Assembly (NCBI GenBank): GCA_900538575.1
Contig: UPZA01000005.1
Coordinates: forward strand, 62,001-126,000
Length of the DNA stretch: 64,000 bases
Source: an uncultured Ruminococcus sp.
GTDB taxonomy: Bacteria; Bacillota; Clostridia; Oscillospirales; Ruminococcaceae
Direction: 5' to 3'
The notes under the pieces were generated by a model that was given only the letters and a program-made list of their open reading frames with translations, ran no database searches and had not been told where the DNA came from. Below are positions 45,186-54,416 of this stretch, in pieces; the stretch's first letter is position 1, and each line of letters opens with the position of its first letter. A program made the translations under genes and the position numbers.

Positions 45186-45881
45186 CTATGCTTCTTTTGA
45201 ATTGTCCCAGATCTGCAATTGTAATCTATTGGCATATCTGAATCCGTATTTCACGCATTTTCTTACCATATTGCGCTGTATTCTTTCAAGTTCTTCTTTA
45301 CAATCAGCCAGCGGCATTATCATTACATTTTCAAGCTGATATGTGCCTATTTTCTCCAGTATATCTTTTACCTCTTCAAAATCACTATCCAAATCACGAC
45401 ACACAAATTTGAGCTGATAATCATAATTTTTTATAAATTTTTTTATTACTTGTATATTAATACGTTTTTTATTATGTTGTTCTATTATATGATAATTACC
45501 GGACTTAAACGGTATCGAATTAGATAATTTTGGACTCATACTTACCAAGTCGCATTTAATATCAGAATATTTCGTACCATTTGTTTCCACAGTAATATGA
45601 TAACCATTACTTTTAATTAATTCTGTAAACTTCACAAGTTCAGGACAAATAAACGGTTCACCGCCCGTGATTATTATATGCGAACAATGATAAGATTTCA
45701 ATTTTGAAAGAAGCGTAATTTCATCATATACAACTGTTTCATTTTTCTTCAAAACTTCTTCCGTATCACACCACTCACAGTTCAGATTGCATCCGATCAA
45801 TCGGAGCATAACGGATGGTACGCCTTGCAGTTTTCCTTCTCCTTGTATTGTTTTAAACATTTCGCATACTTTAATTTTCAT
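45186..45881 (-). CDS. queE: 7-carboxy-7-deazaguanine synthase
   Basis: A 231-residue radical SAM enzyme of the QueE family, which rearranges 6-carboxytetrahydropterin to 7-carboxy-7-deazaguanine. The N-terminus KTIQGEGKLQGVPSVMLRL, the CNLNCEWCDT cluster motif and HIIITGGEPFI are standard. It overlaps the deaminase gene by 11 bp and precedes the HemN-like gene. With FolE2 in the same operon it argues for a 7-deazapurine unit or intermediate in the product. It could instead be a recruited copy of the queuosine pathway; sequence alone does not exclude that. Confidence 0.9.
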   Translation of the reverse strand: MKIKVCEMFKTIQGEGKLQGVPSVMLRLIGCNLNCEWCDTEEVLKKNETVVYDEITLLSKLKSYHCSHIIITGGEPFICPELVKFTELIKSNGYHITVETNGTKYSDIKCDLVSMSPKLSNSIPFKSGNYHIIEQHNKKRINIQVIKKFIKNYDYQLKFVCRDLDSDFEEVKDILEKIGTYQLENVMIMPLADCKEELERIQRNMVRKCVKYGFRYANRLQLQIWDNSKEA

Positions 45882-46365
45882 TTCTTATTTTAAACAACCT
45901 TTTTATCATTTCATTTCGTTTATGCCATTCAGCTAGTAAATTCATACACTCCTCATGTAAAACGCCACCTTTCACTTCCAAAGAATAATGCATTTTCGGC
46001 AGTACATCATCAATGGAGATATCTATCTCATCAAATCCCAGCCTTGAAGATTCCGCTATTGATGTGCCATAAACCACTCTTGGGACATGCGCCCAGTTTA
46101 TTGCACCCAGACACATGAGACACGGTTCTGTAGTTGCATAAAGTACTGATTTTTTCAGCGCGGCTTCCCCGTATAAATTTATAAGTTGATTCATTGCATT
46201 CATTTCAGCATGATTTAACGGATTTCTGCTTGTGAAGCATGAATTTGATTCCAGTATCACCGTATCCTGATAAACTATACAGCAGCCAAACGGATATTCA
46301 TTACCGCGTATTTTTCCCTTAGCAATTTCAATTGCTTTCATCATATAGAATTCATCTTGTTCCAA
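45871..46365 (-). CDS. nucleoside/guanine deaminase-like zinc enzyme
   Basis: A 164-residue member of the CDA-fold deaminases. The zinc site is complete: LNHAEMNAMNQL (HAE) and TTEPCLMCLGAINWA (PCxxC). The length and the C-terminal FDEIDISIDDVLP region resemble guanine deaminases (GuaD) and tRNA-adenosine deaminase-like proteins. Placed directly between the polyketide synthase and queE genes, it may remove the exocyclic amine of a pterin or deazaguanine intermediate. Starts the base after the PKS stop, so translation is coupled. Confidence 0.85.
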   Translation of the reverse strand: MEQDEFYMMKAIEIAKGKIRGNEYPFGCCIVYQDTVILESNSCFTSRNPLNHAEMNAMNQLINLYGEAALKKSVLYATTEPCLMCLGAINWAHVPRVVYGTSIAESSRLGFDEIDISIDDVLPKMHYSLEVKGGVLHEECMNLLAEWHKRNEMIKRLFKIRNEN

Positions 46366-49300
46366 TCATTCAACCTCTTCCTTCTTCTTTTCAATATAAG
46401 ACGCTATTGATTCAATAGTCTGATATTTTAATAGTTCTATAGGAGTAAGTTCGATATTGAACTTTTCAAGTTCAACACATATTTTTACAGCTGAAATGGA
46501 ATCACCGCCTATTTCAAAGAAATTCGATGAGATATCTACTTCATCATAACCCATTATACTGAAATAAGACTGTGCTAATTTTTTTTCGATATCCGAATAT
46601 ATAGACGTTTTTCTTCCCTTTATCTTAACATTTTCTGTAATGTGATTGTTTTCAACAGCTTTCTGTTTATTGTTTACAAACAGTTCATTTCTGATATCTT
46701 CTGAAAAATTAAACGGAAGGTAATCAAGAAGATTATATATCTTACTTTCTGTGTTTATTTCTCCGACGATAACTCTGTTGATATCTGTACTGAGTATCTG
46801 CTGAATTGCCTGATAACCGACTTCAAACGGCATTTTTCTGAATATGGAAGTTTCTTCACTGTACATAAGGCTTTCTTCAAGAACAATTCCCATCCATTCA
46901 GGCCAACTTATTACTGTTGCGGGACGATTCTGTTTTCGCATGTATTCAGCGTAAGATTCAAGATATGTATTTGATGTTACATAACTGCTTACGCCGTTTC
47001 CCGATACTAAAGTCATCACTGAAGAAAACATTACGAAAAAGTCCATATCATCTTTCTGTGTAAGCTGATTCAGGAAATTTGTGCCATATATCTTTGGTCT
47101 CATGGATTTCTTAAATTCGTCCTCGCTTAAATCCACAATTTTTTCACTTAAATCATCTACGGCGAATTGAATAATTCCGTTTATCGGTCCGACCTGTGTC
47201 CTTATATTTTCCAGTAAAGATACTGTGCTTTCATAATCTGAAACATCGCAGCTATAGTAATGCACCTTGCAGCCAAGCTTTTCAAGCTTCAGGCACGCGT
47301 CTACCTTAGCGCTTAATTCGGTCGATTTCTCATTTGCACAAAATTCTTTCCATTTATCATGAGACGGCAGTTCTGTTCTTCCCACAAATACAACATTTGC
47401 TCCGGATTCAGAAAAAATGTTACTGAGCCTGCTTCCTATTCTTCCAAGACCGCCGACAAGAACATATACGCCATTCGGTCTGATTGATTTTTCAGGCTTT
47501 TCTCTGCTTATAAGGTCTGCCTTTCTGATACGCTCAACAAAACGTTCATGGTTACGATAACAAACCAGATATTCTTTGCTTTTTGTAAACATTTCATTTA
47601 ATACCGATTCGACAGAAGTATTTTCATCAATATCTACACATTTTGTATTCATTAACGGTACTTCCCATTGAAGAGTCTTTGCCAAGCCGATAATACCTGC
47701 ATTATCAGGTCTTATCTGACTTTCATTTCCGGAAACAGCATATGCATAATTGGTCAGCAATGTAATTCTTGTGCTTCTGTTTACTATATTAGCCAGTGAT
47801 TTTATAAGCCTTAAAAATCTGTAAATTCCGCATTGAAGCCTTGTATCGATTTCCTTGTCTGGCTCCAGATTATCATCTGAATAAAGAGAACTGAATATGA
47901 TATGTACATTTTTCATTTTCTCAAATTCATGGAATAATGAATCAAAACACTCTTCGGTATCTCTGATAACGTAATTGTATCTATCGGTCTGTTTTGTAGT
48001 CTCACCAAACGTTATACGAAATACATTTATATTTTTTTCCTTTAAAAGTGCAATAAGGTTTTCGGTAAAAATATCGCCGCATGAGAAACATATAACGTTT
48101 TCAACTAAATTTTCCTGTGTTTCATTCTTAGATAGAATATTTTTCACCCATGACGGTTCGTAATATCCGATCGGATTCTTAGCTGAAACAGGTGCGTGAT
48201 CTGGAATGTCAAACCAGCATCTGTTCTTCTTGAAGGAGTATACGGGAATACTTATTTTATGTCCTTCTCCGCCGTGATAGATATTATCCCAATCTATTTT
48301 TTCACCGTTTACATATTTTACTGCAAGTAATTTTAAGCTTTCAGTATCAATTCCGATTTCTTTTTCATTTATCTTTTCTTCTCCATTTTCCAACATATTG
48401 ACCGACATCCATACGCCTATGTCCGCCAAAGTTTCACTATTTAACACAGTGTTTTCCAACTTCTCAAGTTTTCTGCGAAGTGTTTCTTTACTATCAGCGG
48501 TGACTGCCAGACGATAATTGAAATCTGTTCTTCCTGTATTTGCCGTATAACAAATATCATTAATATCCGCATTTCTATTCCGCTTAATAAACCGGATATA
48601 ATTCTTAATAAGCTGTCTCATCGAGTCTTTAGACTTTGCAGATAAAGTAAATAGCTGTTCGGAACGGCTGTCCGATTTCTTTTTTTCATCAGTTACATAT
48701 GAATTTTTCGGAGCTTCTTCCAACAAAATATGGCAGTTGGTTCCGCTGATTCCAAACGAACTTACTCCGCAGCATCTGGGATAAGGACTTTCCCATTTCT
48801 TTAATTTGCCGTTTACATATACAGCAGAATTAATGAAATTGATTTTTCGGTTCGGCTGTTCAAAATGGATACTCGGAGGAAGTTCTTTGTTTTCGAGTGC
48901 AAGAGCAACTTTAATTACACTTGCAACTCCTGCCGCACCGATTGTATGGCCGATATTGGATTTTATCGAACCTACTCCGCAAAAGCCCTTCTTTGTTGTA
49001 AAATTCTTGAATGCACGATTTATTCCTGATATTTCAGTCGGATCACCTAACTTTGTTGCAGTTCCGTGCGCTTCAATATAACCGATAGTCTCAGGATCAA
49101 TTTCTGCTTTTTTCCATACATCGACCAATACTTTTTCCTGTGCGGCCGCGCTTGGAGCCGTTATTCCGATTGATTTTCCGTCCTGATTGCTGGCGCTCGA
49201 CTTGATAACCGCATATATATGGTCGTTATCTTTTAACGCCTGTTTTAAAGGTTTCAGTAAAACAGCGCCCGCGCCTTCACCCTGACCTACACCGTCACAG

Positions 49301-50016
49301 GAATCGTCAAACGTCCTTGCTTTACCGTCAGACGCAACGATTCCGATTGCATTGACAATAGTATTTGAAACAGGAAACGTAAAAAGGTTGATACCGCTTG
49401 CAAGCGCCATCTCACATTCACCTGACTGTATACTTTTACATGCAAGATGAATTGCGACCAGTGAAGAAGAACAGGCAGTATCAATAAGAATAGCGGGTCC
49501 GTGAAGATTTAAAAAATAAGATAAACGCGCGGGCAGCATTGCTGCCAAATTTCCTGCAAATGAATTATCTGCCAGTTCAGGACTTATATCTATAAGCAGA
49601 TTCTGATATGATTTACTTGTATACTCTGCCGGACATCCCGTATAACATCCGACTTTCTTATTATTAAAATATTCTGTGGAATATCCAGAATCTTCAATTG
49701 CATTATAGGAAGTTTCCAATAATATTCTCTGGTTAGGATCCATTATTTTGGCTTCATTCGGAGGAATTCTGAAAAATTCAAAATCAAATTTATCAATTTC
49801 CTTTAAGTATGCCGCTTTTCTGTAAACAATATCTTTCTTATCCAGATTAAGATATTTCAGGTAATCTTCTATATCCTTTTTTCTTCCTTCAGGACAGTCT
49901 GTTACGCAGTCTTTTCCGACTCGTAAATTATCCCATAGTTCGTCAATATTGTCTGCATGTGAAAATCGTGCAGCCATACCAATGATTGCAATCTCTTCAT
50001 AATTCATTTTTTCCAT
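46366..50016 (-). CDS. single-module polyketide synthase KS-KR-ACP
   Basis: A 1216-residue type I module. Ketosynthase at about 6-435 with a complete Cys182-His317-His357 triad (DTACSSSL, EAHGTATKLGD, SNIGHTIGAAG). Residues 450-600 are a linker without an acyltransferase. A ketoreductase follows: structural half about 618-830 (YYEPSWV), catalytic half 848-1090 with VGGLGRIG, Lys975, Ser999, Tyr1012 and Asn1016 intact; AVDD at 952-955 suggests a B-type. The carrier domain at 1140-1210 has Ser1173 in FEIGGDSISAV. Lacking its own AT, it must use the adjacent free acyltransferase. There is no dehydratase, enoylreductase or thioesterase. Confidence 0.95.
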   Translation of the reverse strand: MEKMNYEEIAIIGMAARFSHADNIDELWDNLRVGKDCVTDCPEGRKKDIEDYLKYLNLDKKDIVYRKAAYLKEIDKFDFEFFRIPPNEAKIMDPNQRILLETSYNAIEDSGYSTEYFNNKKVGCYTGCPAEYTSKSYQNLLIDISPELADNSFAGNLAAMLPARLSYFLNLHGPAILIDTACSSSLVAIHLACKSIQSGECEMALASGINLFTFPVSNTIVNAIGIVASDGKARTFDDSCDGVGQGEGAGAVLLKPLKQALKDNDHIYAVIKSSASNQDGKSIGITAPSAAAQEKVLVDVWKKAEIDPETIGYIEAHGTATKLGDPTEISGINRAFKNFTTKKGFCGVGSIKSNIGHTIGAAGVASVIKVALALENKELPPSIHFEQPNRKINFINSAVYVNGKLKKWESPYPRCCGVSSFGISGTNCHILLEEAPKNSYVTDEKKKSDSRSEQLFTLSAKSKDSMRQLIKNYIRFIKRNRNADINDICYTANTGRTDFNYRLAVTADSKETLRRKLEKLENTVLNSETLADIGVWMSVNMLENGEEKINEKEIGIDTESLKLLAVKYVNGEKIDWDNIYHGGEGHKISIPVYSFKKNRCWFDIPDHAPVSAKNPIGYYEPSWVKNILSKNETQENLVENVICFSCGDIFTENLIALLKEKNINVFRITFGETTKQTDRYNYVIRDTEECFDSLFHEFEKMKNVHIIFSSLYSDDNLEPDKEIDTRLQCGIYRFLRLIKSLANIVNRSTRITLLTNYAYAVSGNESQIRPDNAGIIGLAKTLQWEVPLMNTKCVDIDENTSVESVLNEMFTKSKEYLVCYRNHERFVERIRKADLISREKPEKSIRPNGVYVLVGGLGRIGSRLSNIFSESGANVVFVGRTELPSHDKWKEFCANEKSTELSAKVDACLKLEKLGCKVHYYSCDVSDYESTVSLLENIRTQVGPINGIIQFAVDDLSEKIVDLSEDEFKKSMRPKIYGTNFLNQLTQKDDMDFFVMFSSVMTLVSGNGVSSYVTSNTYLESYAEYMRKQNRPATVISWPEWMGIVLEESLMYSEETSIFRKMPFEVGYQAIQQILSTDINRVIVGEINTESKIYNLLDYLPFNFSEDIRNELFVNNKQKAVENNHITENVKIKGRKTSIYSDIEKKLAQSYFSIMGYDEVDISSNFFEIGGDSISAVKICVELEKFNIELTPIELLKYQTIESIASYIEKKKEEVE

Positions 50017-51291
50017 TTATTTAACCTTCCAGCCCAGATAATCAGGAAATAATTCATATAATCCGGTATCATATAAAATATCTTCCATAATTTGACTTTT
50101 TTCATTCGTACTAATTTTTTTACCGTTCAAAATTTGTATCAGACTGTCTAAAGAAAATTTCATATCTTCATAGGTCGGTTCAGCGTCACCTGATACAATA
50201 CTGTTCTGTAATTCAATCAGCTGTTCATACGGCTTTTCTACATCTGTTCTGTAAGATTCATCGTTAAAGTTTTTGTTTTCTGAACTTACAGCGTTTACGG
50301 CACATCGTCTTATCAGTTTATGCTTTTCTTCAGCAGGTAAACGAAGCGGGTTAGACAGCCTCATGGTGATTTCTTTTATGTATTCCTGATCTTTACGGTC
50401 ATCATCGGAATAAACTTCTATTCCCATATTATTGGTCATCATTAAATTACGAAGAATCGTCTGAGGTTTCATTTCAATGATATTATTTATTCCATTATCG
50501 GCAATATATTGAATTGATTTCAGCCACTGTACAGGTTTTACAAGCTGTTCGGATAACATTATGGGTATATCCTTTGAATCAGAATAACATTCACCAGTCA
50601 GATTCGATATAACAGGGTATTTGAATTCATGATACTGATAACTTTCAAGATTTTTTTCAAGGTCATTTCTTACTATATTCATCAAAGAACTATGAAATGG
50701 ATTGCCTGTATTTACCTTCATAATTCTTCCGCCAAGTGTTTCTGCCTTTTTTGTAAAGTCATCCACTGCTTTACGATGCCCTGATATAACAATCTGTTCT
50801 TCAGAATTTATATTTGATATTTCGACAATATGATTTTCATACGAAAGTTCACGGCATATTTCGCTGACACGTTCAAGGTCGAGTCCCATGACCGCAGCCA
50901 TATAACCATCTTCAATTAATGAGGAACCCGTCAATTTTCCGCGGACATCTACAATTTTTATTCCATCCGAAAAATCAATTGCTCCCGAACATACCAGAGC
51001 GGAAATTTCTCCTAAGCTATGACCGAGCAAATAGGAAGGCTGCCGATCCGTATTTTTCATAAAAACATGAAATCCTGATACACTTGTCGCAAGTATCGCA
51101 GGTTGAACCAGATCTGTTTTTGAAAGTTCTTCAATATCTCCCTCAAAACATAATTTTGCCAGATCATATCCTAAAATCGTACTTGCTTCATCAAACAGAT
51201 CTCTGACTATTTTGTTATGCATATACATATTTTTTCCCATAGAAATGTACTGCGAACCTTGTCCCGGGAATGCAACTGCATATTTTTTCAT
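50017..51291 (-). CDS. trans-acting acyltransferase (FabD-like)
   Basis: A 424-residue acyltransferase that would supply the extender unit to the AT-less PKS module. Motifs: AFPGQGSQYISMG at the N-terminus, GHSLGE with nucleophile Ser92, and GNPFHSSLM with His200. The AT domain occupies about 1-300; the C-terminal 120 residues are an unassigned helical extension not seen in FabD. Whether it takes malonyl-CoA or hydroxymalonyl-ACP cannot be told from sequence. Its stop is directly before the PKS start, so the two are coupled. Confidence 0.92.
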   Translation of the reverse strand: MKKYAVAFPGQGSQYISMGKNMYMHNKIVRDLFDEASTILGYDLAKLCFEGDIEELSKTDLVQPAILATSVSGFHVFMKNTDRQPSYLLGHSLGEISALVCSGAIDFSDGIKIVDVRGKLTGSSLIEDGYMAAVMGLDLERVSEICRELSYENHIVEISNINSEEQIVISGHRKAVDDFTKKAETLGGRIMKVNTGNPFHSSLMNIVRNDLEKNLESYQYHEFKYPVISNLTGECYSDSKDIPIMLSEQLVKPVQWLKSIQYIADNGINNIIEMKPQTILRNLMMTNNMGIEVYSDDDRKDQEYIKEITMRLSNPLRLPAEEKHKLIRRCAVNAVSSENKNFNDESYRTDVEKPYEQLIELQNSIVSGDAEPTYEDMKFSLDSLIQILNGKKISTNEKSQIMEDILYDTGLYELFPDYLGWKVK

Positions 51292-51379
51292 AAGACGCTC
51301 CTTTTTTAAAAAAGCTAATTTTCCACTTATCCCTAATCGTATGTAAAATCTGAAAGATATTGAAATTTTTCAGTATCTT

Positions 51380-52333
51380 TTAATAATGTTCAATTTTTTC
51401 CAAAAGACAATTTAAAAATTCCTTGCAATCCTCAATTATAACATAATCAGAATAATCAAAAATCGGAGCGTTTGCGTCATTATTTACTGCGATAATAACT
51501 TTTGAGTTCTTGATTCCGATTACATGCTGACTTGCGCCCGATACGCCAAATCCGACATACAATTTAGGCGATACGCAAATTCCCGACTGCCCTATCTGAT
51601 ATTCCTTTTCAATCAATTCATTTTCAACAACTGCTCTTGTTCCTGAAATTTCAGCATTGCACAGTTTAGCCAGTGTTCTGAGTTTATCGGATTCCTCTTT
51701 TGAACCGATACCTCTGCCAAAACAGAATAATCTTTCTGCATTGACTAACGATACACTTTTTTTCTCGATTTTCTTACTGCTAATTACTTGTGCCAAAGCT
51801 TCCTTTACTTCTTTTTCAGGTTTCAAATATTCAATATTTCCTGTTTCATATGATAATTCCTTTTTTATCTGGAAGGAATTCTGCTTTATTGTACACAATT
51901 GATAATCGGTATTGATACATTTTATTTTTGCAACAATAGAGTCGCTGAGTGCAGCTCTGAAAAATTGAAAACCATCTTTCTTATCATATTCAATATTGAT
52001 ACAATCAGCAGTAAGTCCGCCGTCCAGCATCATTGCAAGAACAGATGCCATTTTTCTGCCTTCTTCGGTATCCTGAAAAGCCATCATATGTATATCATTT
52101 CTGATTATCCATAAACGGCACATTTCGATAAATGAGTTAAGACCTGTATCGCATACAAAAACTTTGTGCGCTCCGTTTTTTGCGATTTCTCTATATTTGT
52201 CATTTCCTTCGCTGCCTCTTATAAATACAAATACTTCACTTTCATTATCGTCAGCAAGAAGCCTTAGTTTTCTTGTTATTATTAGTGAATCGCTTCTTCC
52301 ATAACCGCTTCCACAGATAAATGCAAGTTTCAT
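51380..52333 (-). CDS. etfA: electron transfer flavoprotein alpha subunit
   Basis: A 317-residue EtfA/FixB-type protein. The C-terminal FAD-binding domain is clear: LYVGFGVSGASQHVIGIK and the following IIAVNNDANAPIFDYSDYVI. With EtfB it takes electrons from a flavin dehydrogenase, here most simply the acyl-CoA dehydrogenase encoded two genes upstream. Its start overlaps etfB by 4 bp. Presence of a dedicated ETF suggests that an alpha,beta-dehydrogenation is a committed pathway step. Confidence 0.93.
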   Translation of the reverse strand: MKLAFICGSGYGRSDSLIITRKLRLLADDNESEVFVFIRGSEGNDKYREIAKNGAHKVFVCDTGLNSFIEMCRLWIIRNDIHMMAFQDTEEGRKMASVLAMMLDGGLTADCINIEYDKKDGFQFFRAALSDSIVAKIKCINTDYQLCTIKQNSFQIKKELSYETGNIEYLKPEKEVKEALAQVISSKKIEKKSVSLVNAERLFCFGRGIGSKEESDKLRTLAKLCNAEISGTRAVVENELIEKEYQIGQSGICVSPKLYVGFGVSGASQHVIGIKNSKVIIAVNNDANAPIFDYSDYVIIEDCKEFLNCLLEKIEHY

Positions 52334-53148
52334 TTCTCTATCTCCTCAATTTTCAAAATTCTTAAAAACTGCTCGGCTTTTTCATCAATTGTTCCTTCTA
52401 ATACAACATTTTCTTTCTTTTCCATCACACTTTTAACATTAAGGACTTTAGTCTTTGAACCTTTTAAACCGCATAACGATACTTCAGAATTCAATGTATC
52501 ATGATCCCAGACAGTAACCGGTTTTTTTATGGATCTTTTAAGGCATAGCAGACTGATATTTTTCTGTGTCATAAAGGGGCCGAAAATAAGCATTACCGGC
52601 GTCGGAGTTTTTATTGTCTCTTCATTTTCTTCGTTTATGTGCGAAAAAGTTATCGTACCGCTGTATTTGTTATCCGGTATTTCATTGCCGAATGTACTTA
52701 TATCATTTTTACCGTTGACTTCAAGTATTTCATTTACCTGTGTAAAACAATCAACTCCCAGACGATATGCAAGACCATATCCGACTTGTCCGGTTTCACC
52801 GTCTACTGCTTTCTTACCGCATACGATAATATCAAAACATCCGATTTTCTTTATAGCCTGTTCCAATATATAGATGGTAGCATATGTATCTGAACCCGCA
52901 AACGCCTCGTCGGATAATAAGATAACGTCGTCAGCTCCGATAGCTCTGCATCTTATCAGTACGTCCTTTGCTTTTAATGAACCCATGCTTATACAGGTGA
53001 TATGTATATCTTTATTTTTGTTTTTTAATTCAACAATATTTGAAAGAGCATATAAGTCATATGGATTTATCACTAAGTTTTCTTCATTGGCAGAATTATT
53101 ATTTACATATTTTTCAGAGACAGGTTTTATCAATACTATTATATTCAT
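52330..53148 (-). CDS. etfB: electron transfer flavoprotein beta subunit
   Basis: A 272-residue EtfB/FixA-type protein. It begins MNIIVLIKPVSEKYVN, has the internal region DTYATIYILEQAIKKIG, and VCGKKAVDGETGQVGYGLAY, which matches the EtfB signature around the AMP/FAD site. It partners the downstream EtfA. The stop of the upstream acyl-CoA dehydrogenase gene is close to its start. Whether it bifurcates electrons cannot be told from sequence. Confidence 0.93.
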   Translation of the reverse strand: MNIIVLIKPVSEKYVNNNSANEENLVINPYDLYALSNIVELKNKNKDIHITCISMGSLKAKDVLIRCRAIGADDVILLSDEAFAGSDTYATIYILEQAIKKIGCFDIIVCGKKAVDGETGQVGYGLAYRLGVDCFTQVNEILEVNGKNDISTFGNEIPDNKYSGTITFSHINEENEETIKTPTPVMLIFGPFMTQKNISLLCLKRSIKKPVTVWDHDTLNSEVSLCGLKGSKTKVLNVKSVMEKKENVVLEGTIDEKAEQFLRILKIEEIEK

Positions 53149-53154
53149 TATTAT

Positions 53155-54297
53155 TTACCTCAAACTGCATTCCAGATTCATCATACGATAAATGGTATTT
53201 CGCTGTATTTCATTTGTTCCCGAATAAATAGAGCAAGCGAGCGCGTCTCTCAATTCTCTTTCAATATCATATTCTTTAGTATATCCGTATGCTCCGAATA
53301 TCTGCAAAGCATCTCTGCATGCCTGTATATAGCTTTCGCTGACAAATACCTTAAATATTGACGCATCTGTAAAAGCATTTTTTCCCTGATCTTTCATCCA
53401 TGCAATTTTGTAAAGCATATTACGGGATAATTCAAAATGAATCTTCATATTCGCTATCTTGTGTGATACAGCCTGAAATTCACCTATATTCTGTCCGAAC
53501 TGTTTTCTTTCGTTTACATATTTCATGCATGAATCTATAACTCGGTGCATGGCTCCTATATGCGGCGCAAATTCATATATTCTTTCCCATTCAAGCGCCG
53601 ATATAAAAATCATTTTTCCGCTGTCAGGTGTTCCGAGAACATTTTCTTCCGGTATAAAACAGTCAGTCAGCGTTACTTCACTTAACGGACATGAATTCAA
53701 TCCCAAAGTTTCAATCTTTTTACCTATTTTCAATCCGGCAAATTCTTTCTCAACAACAAACGAAATAACTTTCTCGGGATTTGCTTCATCCAAAGCAAAT
53801 AAAACAAAAATATCAGCTATAGTTCCATTGGATATGAACATCTTGCTTCCGTTCAATACATATCCGCCCTGAACTTTTTTGGCGGTCATTTTCATGCTGC
53901 ATGCATCAGAACCTGAATCGCACTCAGTCAATGCAAATGCACCGATTTTTTCACCTGTAACCAATTCAGGCAGATATTTCTCTTTCAAAAAATCAGAACC
54001 GTATAGATATATCAGATTCTGCGAAACCCATATATGATTATTTATTACAAACACAAAGCCGTTATTATTGCAGGAATAACCTAATTCCTCTATCATAAGC
54101 GCGGCCGTCAGATAAGATTCATCCATACCGCCGTACTCTTCGCCTATAGTTATTCCAAGGATACCGAAATCAGACGTAAGTTTCCACATTGATTCTGAAA
54201 AAAAATCCTTTTCATCGTTTCCGTTCAAGTTTTCTACGGCAAATTTTCTTACCTCGCTGATATATTCCTTTTGCTCTTTGGTCAAGCTGAAATCCAT
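53155..54297 (-). CDS. acyl-CoA/acyl-ACP dehydrogenase with relocated base
   Basis: A 380-residue acyl-CoA dehydrogenase fold with FALTECDSGSDA, SKMFISNG, ERKQFGQNIGEFQAVSHKIA and a C-terminal helical bundle. The canonical catalytic Glu of IYEGTxEIQ is Ser (IYSGTNEIQR). A Glu is available in ALEWERIYEFAP, the position used as base by isovaleryl-CoA dehydrogenase. Next to etfBA, it is likely to oxidise a carrier-bound chain and pass electrons to that ETF. AAAAGGAGAT precedes the ATG. Confidence 0.9.
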   Translation of the reverse strand: MDFSLTKEQKEYISEVRKFAVENLNGNDEKDFFSESMWKLTSDFGILGITIGEEYGGMDESYLTAALMIEELGYSCNNNGFVFVINNHIWVSQNLIYLYGSDFLKEKYLPELVTGEKIGAFALTECDSGSDACSMKMTAKKVQGGYVLNGSKMFISNGTIADIFVLFALDEANPEKVISFVVEKEFAGLKIGKKIETLGLNSCPLSEVTLTDCFIPEENVLGTPDSGKMIFISALEWERIYEFAPHIGAMHRVIDSCMKYVNERKQFGQNIGEFQAVSHKIANMKIHFELSRNMLYKIAWMKDQGKNAFTDASIFKVFVSESYIQACRDALQIFGAYGYTKEYDIERELRDALACSIYSGTNEIQRNTIYRMMNLECSLR

Positions 54298-54416
54298 TAA
54301 TACTATCTCCTTTTCAATAGTTTGTACATATCTTTAATTTGATATATTTTAATACTAATTCAACTAAAACAATATCGCACAAAAACAAACGCGGCTCCTT
54401 ATACTTTGTTTTACTG

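Noticed and set aside
41660..46365. 7-deazaguanine DNA modification (dpd) or standard queuosine operon
   Set aside because: No DpdA-like, helicase, QueC, QueD or QueF genes are nearby; the genes are interleaved with PKS and radical SAM genes.
51380..54297. Butyryl-CoA dehydrogenase-EtfBA operon of butyrate fermentation
   Set aside because: The order acad-etfB-etfA fits, but crotonase, thiolase and hbd are missing, the catalytic Glu is altered, and the genes are embedded between the Sfp transferase and PKS genes.
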